NCBI GenBank assembly: GCA_004764695.1
Contig: SMSO01000025.1
Coordinates: forward strand, 4,380,862-4,444,861
Source of the DNA: Schizochytrium sp. TIO01
Lineage: Eukaryota > Sar > Bigyra > Thraustochytrida > Thraustochytriidae
Direction: 5' to 3'
DNA: 64,000 nt
This document shows, piece by piece, positions 45,323-55,400 of the stretch. Position numbers and translations under genes: made by a program. The notes under the pieces were generated by a model, which had not been told where the DNA came from, did not search any database, and saw only the letters and a list, made by a program, of their open reading frames with translations. The stretch's first letter is position 1. The number at the start of each line of letters is the position of its first letter.

Positions 45323-46040
45323 GCGAATAGTCTCTTTCTCATTATTGCGTACCTTACTATGTGTCTCCAAGATTAGCAACTATTACGAAACCTAACCTCT
45401 TCAATTTTTAAAAGACATGCATGCTAGTTTTTATAGCCTTCTAAACCTTTATGTTCGTTGTCTGAGTTGCTGTTCTCTTGAATTCAATTCCTGATAAGTA
45501 TTGATGAATAGTTGTTTCCCGCATTCTTGCAAATGTATGACCTCCATTCCGTCAAAAAAGCAGCTCAATGATTTGGACTCGCATCACTTAAACTATATAC
45601 GCTGGGGAGCCTAGTGTAGAATAGAGAAAGGAGCTGTCCCACTCTTGGTTAATCTCCAACTCAAGGGCCAACAAGATAAGCTAGCTATTAACCTCCATGG
45701 TACTTGCTATCAAAACTACGAAGCATTGACTTCGAAGTTCCGTCGAAAAGCGTAGTAGAACATCGAACCACTTCTCATCCATCCTTTAGGGACTGAATCT
45801 AGAGACTTGATGAGTCTACTCCCTATATCTTCGTGATTTGTCATAGCCAGCTGTTTGTGGGCTTTTCCTATCGCTCGATCCGTTGTTACACGATGCGAAT
45901 CTCTTTTGCTCTTATCGCAAGGTGACTCTGGCAGAAAACACTTCAATAACCATCATAAAAAATAAAAATAATAAATAATAAATAAATATCCGAAGAATTG
46001 TATAGCTCTGGAACTCAAGACAATTTGCTTCGTTCCTAGG
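45323..46040. other. Intergenic region
   Basis: Holds the ABCG 3' region and the promoter of the next plus-strand gene. An AT-rich run of AAATAAT words at 45955-45990 lies 50-90 bp before that ATG. No gene seen. Confidence 0.55.
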
Positions 46041-47435
46041 ATGAGCCACTCTGCTTTCGAGGCGCGTCTGGTGCGTCTGCTGGAGCCTGGATATGATCAT
46101 CTCATAGCTGGTAACCTGGTCGCTTGTGGGGCGACTTCAGGCGAGGTGGTGGAGATAGACCTAGAAAACGGTGCTGCGACGCAGCTAATTGATGGCGTAG
46201 GTCAAGTCTTGTTTCTAGCAAGCTTGAACAAATGCGGTGACACGATACTTGTTGCTACAGAGGATGGCCGTCTCATGATTTTTCGCTCGACTCTGCAAAA
46301 GACCCCATGGATAGAGTCTAAACTTGGCTGCGAGCCAGATGCTTCAGAGACATGGAAACCCAAATTCGCTCTTGCAAATGATGATATCGGATTGAATTCC
46401 CCCGTCTCAAGTCAAACAAGGTTTGCACAAGTTGCTTCACATGGATTTGTCAATACTTCTAGCCTCGCAGTGACAGATATTGATCTTAGACAACAGGGCA
46501 TGCAAACCTCAATTTGGGCGGAAGTACAAGGCCCGATTGTTGATATTATTCTAGTCCTACGGCTTGGAGAAAGCGTTGCAATTGTTGCGAAAGACTCGAA
46601 CATAATGGTTTTCACGAGTAAAGGTCCTCAATGCCAAGTTGCTTGCGTAGGAGTTGGGGCTGTTGTCTGGTTTCAATCTAAAATCTACACCTTATCAAGC
46701 CATCATGGTCAATTATCGTTGTGGTCATTGCGATCGTCCGGTAAACGTCAAGCGTTAACACAAGAACGTTCAGCACAAAGCAGCAGATCATTGTCCCAAG
46801 ACAATCCATGCACCGATGTTGCGCTATATGCCTCACAAAATGAATGTGTTGCAATATGTATCTTTGGGGGGCATGCAGCCCTACAGTTGATCGGATGGAA
46901 CAACACTCTTACGCTTCATCTCAGTGAAATACCAATTACATGTAGATTAACGCAAGAACTCGCAAATCCGGATAGATATGTATTACTAGTTAACAATACG
47001 TGCTTATATATCCTAAGTCCAAAGCTCGATTTAGTAGACTTAGCTTGTCTTCGCCTTCCCGATACATCGAACTTTGGTGATATCCGTCTGCCAGAAAAGC
47101 TTAAAATGACTCTTTTAGCAAATCCAAAGCTCTCCTTTCGCCTAAAAGTTGATCCGCTGGGCATTGTTTGTGAACGTTCCGGCGAAAAACTATGTCGAAT
47201 TGCGCCATGGGATGACACTGGTGAGATATTACAGGCTTGGGATTGGATCCCTAGCGATGCCCAAGACGCAGCTTTACTAGGAAATGGCACAAGTCTTGCC
47301 ATTCTTTGCGGTACATGTCCCCAATCCATCAAAATATTTACCGTTCCATCGGGTAAGCAAGCAAAATGTATCCATCTACAAAATTCCTTGCAAAAACATA
47401 TTTCGCTCTCTCTCTGGACAGTTGGGCATTTTTGA
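46041..47435 (+). CDS. Beta-propeller-like protein, 5' part of a split gene
   Basis: The ATG at 46041 opens a 464-codon frame rich in short beta-strand patterns such as LVACGATSGEVVEIDLENGA, GDTILVATEDGRLMIFR and VVWFQSKIYTLSSHHGQLSL, which look like diverged WD/propeller blades. It ends at a TGA in 47433-47435. The next frame continues immediately with the same kind of sequence, so the two are very probably one gene. A good donor (GGTAAGC, intron from 47353) is present. Splicing to the pyrimidine-rich acceptor ending at 47421 stays in this frame and still meets the TGA. Splicing to an AG at 47473 would give a 121-nt intron that joins the two frames correctly. A one-base shift in the CTCTCTCT run at 47406-47415 is the alternative. 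Confidence 0.65.
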   Translation: MSHSAFEARLVRLLEPGYDHLIAGNLVACGATSGEVVEIDLENGAATQLIDGVGQVLFLASLNKCGDTILVATEDGRLMIFRSTLQKTPWIESKLGCEPDASETWKPKFALANDDIGLNSPVSSQTRFAQVASHGFVNTSSLAVTDIDLRQQGMQTSIWAEVQGPIVDIILVLRLGESVAIVAKDSNIMVFTSKGPQCQVACVGVGAVVWFQSKIYTLSSHHGQLSLWSLRSSGKRQALTQERSAQSSRSLSQDNPCTDVALYASQNECVAICIFGGHAALQLIGWNNTLTLHLSEIPITCRLTQELANPDRYVLLVNNTCLYILSPKLDLVDLACLRLPDTSNFGDIRLPEKLKMTLLANPKLSFRLKVDPLGIVCERSGEKLCRIAPWDDTGEILQAWDWIPSDAQDAALLGNGTSLAILCGTCPQSIKIFTVPSGKQAKCIHLQNSLQKHISLSLWTVGHF

Positions 47436-48630
47436 TGAACCAAATACTCACTTCTTTGTTTCCGAGGCTGAAGATGAACTTGCATACTTTGAGTTACGTC
47501 GCAATCATATATATAGAGTAAGTAAGCAACAAAACCAAGTGATGGCCTCAGCTGTTCTCATTGCAACTCTACCCAATACGGGGGGGCACTATTCACTTGT
47601 AGGAGTATTCAGTGATTACTTTATTTATGCCGAGTTTTGCCCGATACATGGAATTCAAATACATTTCCGTAGCATTCCACAAATCCCAGATGCGGTAACT
47701 TCCGGGCAGCATTTCTCTGAAGAAGCGACAAAGCTTTTCGGCCCTAGAGGGGTTACACTTGCGCCTAACCAAGAACGTTTATTCTCAGTACCCATTTCTG
47801 GCGATTTTCTTCCTGAACACTTTTTTGAGTTTAACAAAGCACGACAACCCAGAACGAGATTTGATTATAATCAGGATGACAAACTTACAATGCGAAACTT
47901 TGCAGAACGTCTTGGTCTTTCAAGCACCTGTAACAATGATGGCACTGATTTGCCACCAGAGCAAGAGTGTTTTCGGGATCACAAGTCGTTACAATCCGAG
48001 GATGACAAACTAGTGGGCTATTGGCGGTTCTGCAATGCTGAGACATTTGACCTTACGGGCAAATCAACTATCATTCAGCCTCTACTCAAAACCATCAAAC
48101 TCATTGACAATGTTGTAAACACCTGCACTGACCTTGATGCGGGAGATGGAGAGGTTGTACCCTATGCTCAATCGGCAGTCTGCCCGCTCATTCTTTCCAT
48201 GCCTGGCCTTTCTGAGCGTCAATGGACCCTTGAGTTCTGGTTCAAAGTTGAAGGGCCGGCACATGCTATCATCAAAGGTCTCGTCTCTTTTTCTCCTCAA
48301 GGGGTCACAGCTCTTGATAATTCGTGGCATCACATCGCCTGCAGCGTGCAAATCCGAAATCCAAGACGCATTGATGTCATTATGTGCTTGCTAGATGGCC
48401 ATCCATCTGGTGAAGAGTTAATTATTGAATCTGACTTAGGCACTCACATAACCAAAACCATTGAGTTGTTTCCGCGAGAAGGTAATGTTGCTGCGTATCA
48501 TGAAGCTATAGTAACTGAAGTTCGGGTATGGAATTGTCTGCGCTCTAGATTCGAAACAAATTTGTCTCGCTGTGCAGCTCTTGAATTAGCAGAAACCCCA
48601 AAGCATAAGATGAAGGTACGCATCAACTGA
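47422..48630 (+). CDS. 3' part of the same gene: propeller end plus LamG-like domain
   Basis: This second frame carries on with GIFDEPNTHFFVSEAEDELA and further strand-rich sequence. A concanavalin/LamG-like domain follows: KLVGYWRFCNAETFDLTGKS, a core with WTLEFWFKV and DNSWHHIACSVQI, and VTEVRVWNCLRS at about 48060-48560. Such domains bind glycans or form protein contacts. In intracellular propeller-LamG proteins they are mostly scaffold parts. No signal peptide is seen in the 5' part, so a cytosolic or nuclear protein is likelier. The frame ends at 48630. A donor-like AAG-GTACGC just before the stop raises the possibility of a further exon, but none is obvious downstream. The partner and pathway are unknown. 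Confidence 0.6.
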   Translation: MGIFDEPNTHFFVSEAEDELAYFELRRNHIYRVSKQQNQVMASAVLIATLPNTGGHYSLVGVFSDYFIYAEFCPIHGIQIHFRSIPQIPDAVTSGQHFSEEATKLFGPRGVTLAPNQERLFSVPISGDFLPEHFFEFNKARQPRTRFDYNQDDKLTMRNFAERLGLSSTCNNDGTDLPPEQECFRDHKSLQSEDDKLVGYWRFCNAETFDLTGKSTIIQPLLKTIKLIDNVVNTCTDLDAGDGEVVPYAQSAVCPLILSMPGLSERQWTLEFWFKVEGPAHAIIKGLVSFSPQGVTALDNSWHHIACSVQIRNPRRIDVIMCLLDGHPSGEELIIESDLGTHITKTIELFPREGNVAAYHEAIVTEVRVWNCLRSRFETNLSRCAALELAETPKHKMKVRIN

Positions 48631-49454
48631 TAGGAAACTGGTTTTGATTTAACCTAGCATTCTAATTCCGATTCCGCTGTTTTGAATATAATATTTTACC
48701 GAAACGGTAATATTTACTCTGCTGACAGATTCTGACAGCAGAGTAATTGTGAGCTACTTTCTTACTTATCCAATAATAACACTGATTCGTCAATTCCAAG
48801 GCGCACCTCGGACTAGTGCACGACCATATCAGTTGATAACCTTTTTCTTCTCGTTTATAATACTTCATAATATTCAATCAAGACCACTAGTAACTTACGA
48901 CAGGGTGCAGTCCTCTACTGGCACTCATGAGTTGATGAACCAAAAGCTCATTACGCACCAAAAGACGCACAGAGCTATGCATAGCACTTGTGGTAACAAA
49001 GAAACTAAACATTATATCATACTTTTGATGGAATCTAGAAACTGTCTCATGATACCCTCTCCCATGACAATGATGAATGATATGTACTAGACAACTCCGC
49101 TTAAGCTAAAGTCACCAACCTCGGCGATCTGAGATTTTTATCCATGTAAAGGTCAAATATATCCCATATCGTAGTTGTTTGCACCTTTACTCATTTACCA
49201 GCTATATTAGATAGTACGCTTCAGATAATAGAGAATGTTTTGAAGACAAGAATGCAAAACCTCAACAACCTTTTCTGTTTAAATAATTGTCTTCATCTAA
49301 TTTGTATAACTAGGCGTGTCATTAGAATCAGGTACTCTGGAACAAACAATCGTAGTTGCTTTAAATTTGATTTTATATGCTGTATACGATAGCAACGCAC
49401 CCATTCCATTACCTTAGTATGAGTACATAACCTGAAGCACTTTTTTAAATTGGC
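48631..49454. other. Intergenic region between convergent genes
   Basis: The 3' ends of the propeller/LamG gene and of the giant ARM gene meet here. Apart from the hairpins at 48690-48745 it is AT-rich with no gene. Confidence 0.6.
48715..48745. repeat. Long inverted repeat (14 of 15 bp), terminator-like hairpin
   Basis: TACTCTGCTGACAGA, one base, then TCTGACAGCAGAGTA form a stem of 15 pairs with one mismatch. Just before it, ACCG-AAA-CGGT flanked by AATATT (48690-48714) forms a second small hairpin. Both sit 60-115 bp after the stop codon of the plus-strand gene. Confidence 0.8.
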
Positions 49455-52400
49455 CTAGTTGTTGTCACACAAAGTGATACTCGCAATGGCCTCACTACCA
49501 TGATACTGCAGTGATGCGTTCCTAGAATGGTATCGCAAGCCGATGATAATAATTTCTTCAACTAAAAGCTCATCACTCAAAATTGCGCGGTTCTGATAAT
49601 TGTTTAGTGCAAGATTTGTAATAACCTTGTATGCCAAAATCTGTACTTTCTCACTTGCAAGATGATTTTTCATAGCGGCAACAATGTCTTTGCCAACACC
49701 AAGCTCTTGACACAGAATCACACGGTTGCGTTCGCCTGATGCAAGATTCCGAATGGCACCGCAGGCAGAATCTTGCACTTCTTCGTTTGCAGGATGAGCA
49801 CGCATAGCTGCAACGATGTCTTTGCCAACACCAAGCTCTTGACACAGAATCACACGGTTGCGTTCGTCTGATGCAAGATTCCGAATGGCACCGCAGGCAG
49901 AATCTTGCACTTTTTCGTTTCTAGGATGAGCACGCATAGCTGCAACAATTTCTTTGCCAACACCAAGCTCTTGACACAGAATCACACGGTTGCGTTCGCC
50001 TGATGCAAGATTCCGAATGGCACCGCAGGCAGAATCTTGCACTTCTTCGTTTGCAGGATGAGCACGCATAGCTGCAACGATGTCTTTGCCAACACCAAGC
50101 TCTTGACACAGAATCACACGGTTGCGAGCATTCCCTGATGCAAGATTCCGAATGGCACCGCATGCAGAATCTTGCACTTTTTCGTTTCTAGGATGAGCAC
50201 GCATAGCTGCAACAATTTCTTTGCCAACACCAAGCTCTTGACACAGAATCACACCGTTGCGATTATCTTCGAATGCAAGATTTCGAATGGCACCGCAGGC
50301 AGAATATTGCACTTCTTCGTTTGCAGGATGAGCACGCATAGCTGCAACGATGTCTTTGCCAACACCAAGCTCTTGACACAGAATCACACGGTTGCGATTG
50401 TCTGATGCAAGGTTCCAAATGGCATCGCAAGCATAACTTTGCACGTTTTCGTTTGCAGGATGAGCACGCATAGCTGCAACGATGTCTTTGCCAACACCAA
50501 GCTCTTGACACAGAATCACACGGTTGCGTTCGCCTGATGCAAGATTCCGAATGGCACCGCAGGCAGAATATTGCACTTTTTCGTTTGCAGGATGAGCACG
50601 CATAGCTGCAACAATTTCTTTGCCAACACCAAGCTCTTGACACAGAATCACACGGTTGCGATTATTTTCGAATGCAAGATTCCGAATGGCACCGCAGGCA
50701 GAATCTTGCACTTTTTCGTTTGCAGGATGAGCACGCATAGCTGCAACGATGTCTTTGCCGACACCAAGCTCTTGACACAGAATCACACGGTTGCGATTAT
50801 TATCGAATGCAAGATTCCGAATGGCACTGCAGGCAGAATCTTGCACTTTTTCGTTTGCAGGATGAGCACGCATAGCTGCAACGATGTCTTTGCCAACACC
50901 AAGCTCTTGACACAGAATCACACGGTTGCGATCGTCTAATGCAAAATTCGAAATGGCACCGCAGGCAGAATATTGCACTTTTTCGTTTGTAGGGTGAGCA
51001 CGCATAGCTGCAACGATGTCTTTGCCAACACCAAGCTCTTGACACAGAATCACACGGTTGCGATCGTCGAATGCAAGATTCCCAATGGCACTGCAGGCAG
51101 AATATTGCACTTCTTCGTTTGCAGGATGAGCACGCATAGCTGCAACGATGTCTTTGCCAACACCAAGCTCTTGACACAGAATCACACGGTAGCGATCCTC
51201 TGATGCAAGATTCCGAATGGCACCGCAGGCAGAATCTTGCACTTCTTCGTTTGCACGATGAGCACGTATAGCTGCAACGATGTCTTTGCCAACACCAATC
51301 TCTTGACACAGAATCACACGGTTGCGATCTTCGAATGCAAGATTCCCAATGGCACTGCAGGCAGAATCTTGCACTTTTTCGTTTGCAGGATGAGCACGCA
51401 TAGCTGCAACGATGTCTTTGCCAACACCAAGCTCTTGACACAGAATCACACGGTTGCGATCGTCTAATGCAAGATTCCAAATGGCACCGCAGGCAGAATC
51501 TTGCACATTTTCGTTTGCAGAATGAGCACGCATAGCTGCAACGATGTCTTTGCCAACACCAAGCTCTTGACACAGAATCACACGGTTGCGATCGTCTAAT
51601 GCAAGATTCCGAATGGCACCGCAGGCAGAACCTTGCACTTCTTCGTTTGCAGGATGAGCACGCATAGCTGCAACGATGTCTTTGCCAACACCAAGCTCTT
51701 GACACAGAATCACACGGTTGCGATCGTCTAATGCAAGATTCCCAATGGCACTGCAGGCAGAATCTTGCACATTTTCGTTTGCAGGATGAGCACGCATAGC
51801 TGCAACGATGTCTTTGCCAACACCAAGCTCTTGACACAGAATCACACGGTTGCGATCGTCTAATGCAAGATGCTGAATGGCACCGCAGGCAGAATATTGC
51901 ACTTTTTCGTTTGCAGGATGAGCACGCATAGCTGCAACGATGTCTTTGCCAACACCAAGCTCTTGACACAGAATCACACGGTTGCGATTATCTTCGAATG
52001 CAAGAATCCGAATGGCATCGCAGGCAGAATCTTGCACTTTTTCGTTTGCAGGATGAGCACGCATAGCTGCAACGATGTCTTTGCCAACACCAAGCTCTTG
52101 ACACAGAATCACACGGTTGCGATTATCTTCGAATGCAAGATGCTGAATGGCATCGCAGGCAGAATATTGCACTTTTTCGTTTGCAGGATGAGCACGCATA
52201 GCTGCAACGATGTCTTTGCCAACACCAAGCTCTTGACACAGAATCACACGGTTGCGATTATCTTCGAATGCAAGATTCGAAATGGCACCGCAGGCAGAAT
52301 ATTGCACTTTTTCGTTTGCAGGATGAGCACGCATAGCTGCAACGATGTCTTTGCCAGCACCAAGCTCTTGACACAGAATCACACGGTTGCGTTCGTCTGA

Positions 52401-55400
52401 TGCAAGATTCCGAATGGCACCGCAGGCAGAATCTTGCACTTCTTCGTTTGCAGGATGAGCACGCATAGCTGCAACGATGTCTTTGCCAACACCAAGCTCT
52501 TGACACAGAATCACACGGTTGCGTTCGTCTGATGCAAGAATCCGAATGGCATCGCAGGCAGAATCTTGCACTTTTTCGTTTGCAGGATGAGCACGCATAG
52601 CTGCAACGATGTCTTTGCCAACACCAAGCTCTTGACACAGAATCACACGGTTGCGATTATCTTCGAATGCAAGATGCTGAATGGCATCGCAGGCAGAATA
52701 TTGCGCTTTTTCGTTTGCAGGATGAGCACGCATAGCTGCAACGATGTCTTTGCCAACACCAAGCTCTTGACACAGAATCACACGGTTGCGATTATCTTCG
52801 AATGCAAGATTCGAAATGGCACCGCAGGCAGAATATTGCACTTTTTCGTTTGCAGGATGAGCACGCATAGCTGCAACGATGTCTTTGCCAGCACCAAGCT
52901 CTTGACACAGAATCACACGGTTGCGTTCGTCTGATGCAAGATTCAGAATGGCACCGCAGGCAGAATCTTGCACTTCTTCGTTTGCAGGATGAGCACGCAT
53001 AGCTGCAACGATGTCTTTGCCAACACCAAGCTCTTGACACAGAATCACACGGTTGCGTTCGTCTGATGCAAGATTCCGAATGGCACCGCAGGCAGAATCT
53101 TGCACTTCTTCGTTTGTAGGATGAGCACGCATAGCTGCAACGATGTCTTTGCCAACGCCAAGCTCTTGACACAGAAACACACAGTTGCGATCGTCGAATG
53201 CAAGATTCCCAATGGCACCGCAGGCAGAATCTTGCACTTTTTCGTTTGCAGGATGAGCACGCATAGCTGCAACGATGTCTTTGCCAACACCAAGCTCTTG
53301 ACACAGAATCACACGGTTGCGTTCGTCTGATGCAAGATTCGAAATGGCACCGCAGGCAGAATATTGCACTTCTTCGTTTGCAGGATGAGCACGCATAGCT
53401 GCAACGATGTCTTTGCCAACACCAAGCTCTTTACACAGAATCACATCGTTGCGATTATCTCCGAATGCAAGATTCCGAATGGCACTGCAGGCAGCATATT
53501 GCACTTCTTCGTTTGCAGGATGAGCACGCATAGCTGCAACGATGTCTTTGCCAACACTAAGCTCTTGACACAGAATCACACAGTTGCGATCGTCTTGTGC
53601 AAGATTCCCAATGGCACCGCAGGCAGAATTTTGCACTTTTTCGTTTGCAGGATGAGCACGCATAGCTGCAACGATGTCTTTGCCAACACCAAGCTCTTGA
53701 CACAGAATCACACGGTTGCGATCGTCTGATGCAAGATTCCAAATGGCACCACAGGCAGAATATTGCACTTTTTCGTTTGCAGGATGAGCACGCATAGCTG
53801 CAACGATGTCTTTGCCAACACCAAGCTCTTGACACAGAATCACACGGTTGCGAGCATTGCCTAATACAAGGTTCCGAATGGCATCGCAGGCAGAATTTTG
53901 CACTTTTTCGTTTGCAGGATGAGCACGCATAGCTGCAACGATGTCTTTGCCAACGCCAAGCTCTTGACACAGAATCGCACGGTTGCGATTATTTTTGAAT
54001 GCAAGATTCCGAATGGCACCGCAGGCAGAATATTGCACTTTTTCGTTTGCAGGATGAGCACGCATAGCTGCAACGATGTCTTTGCCAACGCCAAGCTCTT
54101 GACACAGAATCGCACGGTTGCGATTATTTTTGAATGCAAGATTCCGAATGGCACCGCAGGCAGAATCTTGCACTTCTTCGTTTGCAGGATGAGCACGCAT
54201 AGCTGCAACGATGTCTTTGCCAACACCAAGCTCTTGACACAGAATCACACGGTTGCGATTGTCTGATGCAAGCCTCGCAATGGCACCGCAGGCAGAATCT
54301 TGTACCTTTTCGTTTGCAGGATGAGCACGCATAGCTGCAACGATTGCTTTTCCTGTAAGGAAATCTAGTTGATCTATATTGGAGATAGAAATGGCATTCT
54401 GAGTCTTACGTTGTGTATCGACAGACGATAATTGAATCAATGGGTTGACGGAATGTGTATGCATGGTCGTTTTTGTTTCTTGACAGATATCAGGATCTTG
54501 GATGAAGGCTCTGCCGCAGCTCGCAGTATCACTGGCGAGACTTGCTAAAGTAAGACAGGATTGGATCTGAACATCTGCGTTCAATTCGTGAGCTTGCATG
54601 GTGGCACATATCTCGAAATGAATATCACGTTTGCTTTCAAAAATCTGGCGCTTCTGTTCCATAAGTATTGGTATTCTTAGGGTCTTGCATGCTGCAATTT
54701 GAACTTCGGCATTAGATCGATGAGAACGCATTGTTTTAGTGATGTGCGTCCCTAAATTTAAGGGTTCCCATATATTCTGTTCAATATTATCATTAAGAGC
54801 CAAGGCATGCAGTGTCTCTAATGCTACATGCTGTATAAATGCATCAGTATCGTTAGATTGCATAAATGAAACAATCTCTTCACCAATATTTGAATCCTGC
54901 CTGAAAAGGGCACATGCTTCGTTATCTCTTTCAGTAATGATGGACAAAGTTTTACAAACCTCCTTGAACACCATCTTATTTGCTCTGTTTGTGCGCAAAA
55001 TTGGAATGATTTCATTAGCAAAGCCAGCTGTACGGCAAACGTCGGCATTCTCAATGAGACTTTGTAAGGCCCGGCATGCCCATTTCAGGACTCTAACGTG
55101 GCGTCGATGCAAATGTATTACCTTGACAATCTCATTAGAAAGTTCTTTTCTTACGTTTGCAACAGGCAAATGCACCTCATTGGAGAAAATCTTACACAGA
55201 CATTTGCATGCATGTCTTTGTAAGTTATCATTGGCTGAGTGTCTCCGCATAGCTTCTAGTAGAACCCGACCACTAGTTGGATTCTGCATCATTTCTGCGC
55301 ACTTATCAGCATCCTTCGAAAGTCTGCAAAGTAACTGGCACGCCTGCTCCTGAATCTTCTCATTCGACGAGTTTGTCAGCATACTAGAGTATATGGCGTC

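Noticed and set aside
50263-53970. Minus-strand alternative-frame ORFs (up to 389 codons) rich in SRAWCWQRHRCSYACSSCKR
   Set aside because: Out-of-frame readings of the same array; the Cys/Arg-rich pattern is a by-product of the repeat, not a zinc-finger protein.
50172-54266. Plus-strand ORFs of 76-176 codons rich in CRMSTHSCNDVFANTKLL
   Set aside because: They are antisense translations of the ARM array, repeating with its 132/135-bp period; the minus frame has a 9-kb open frame and real domains.
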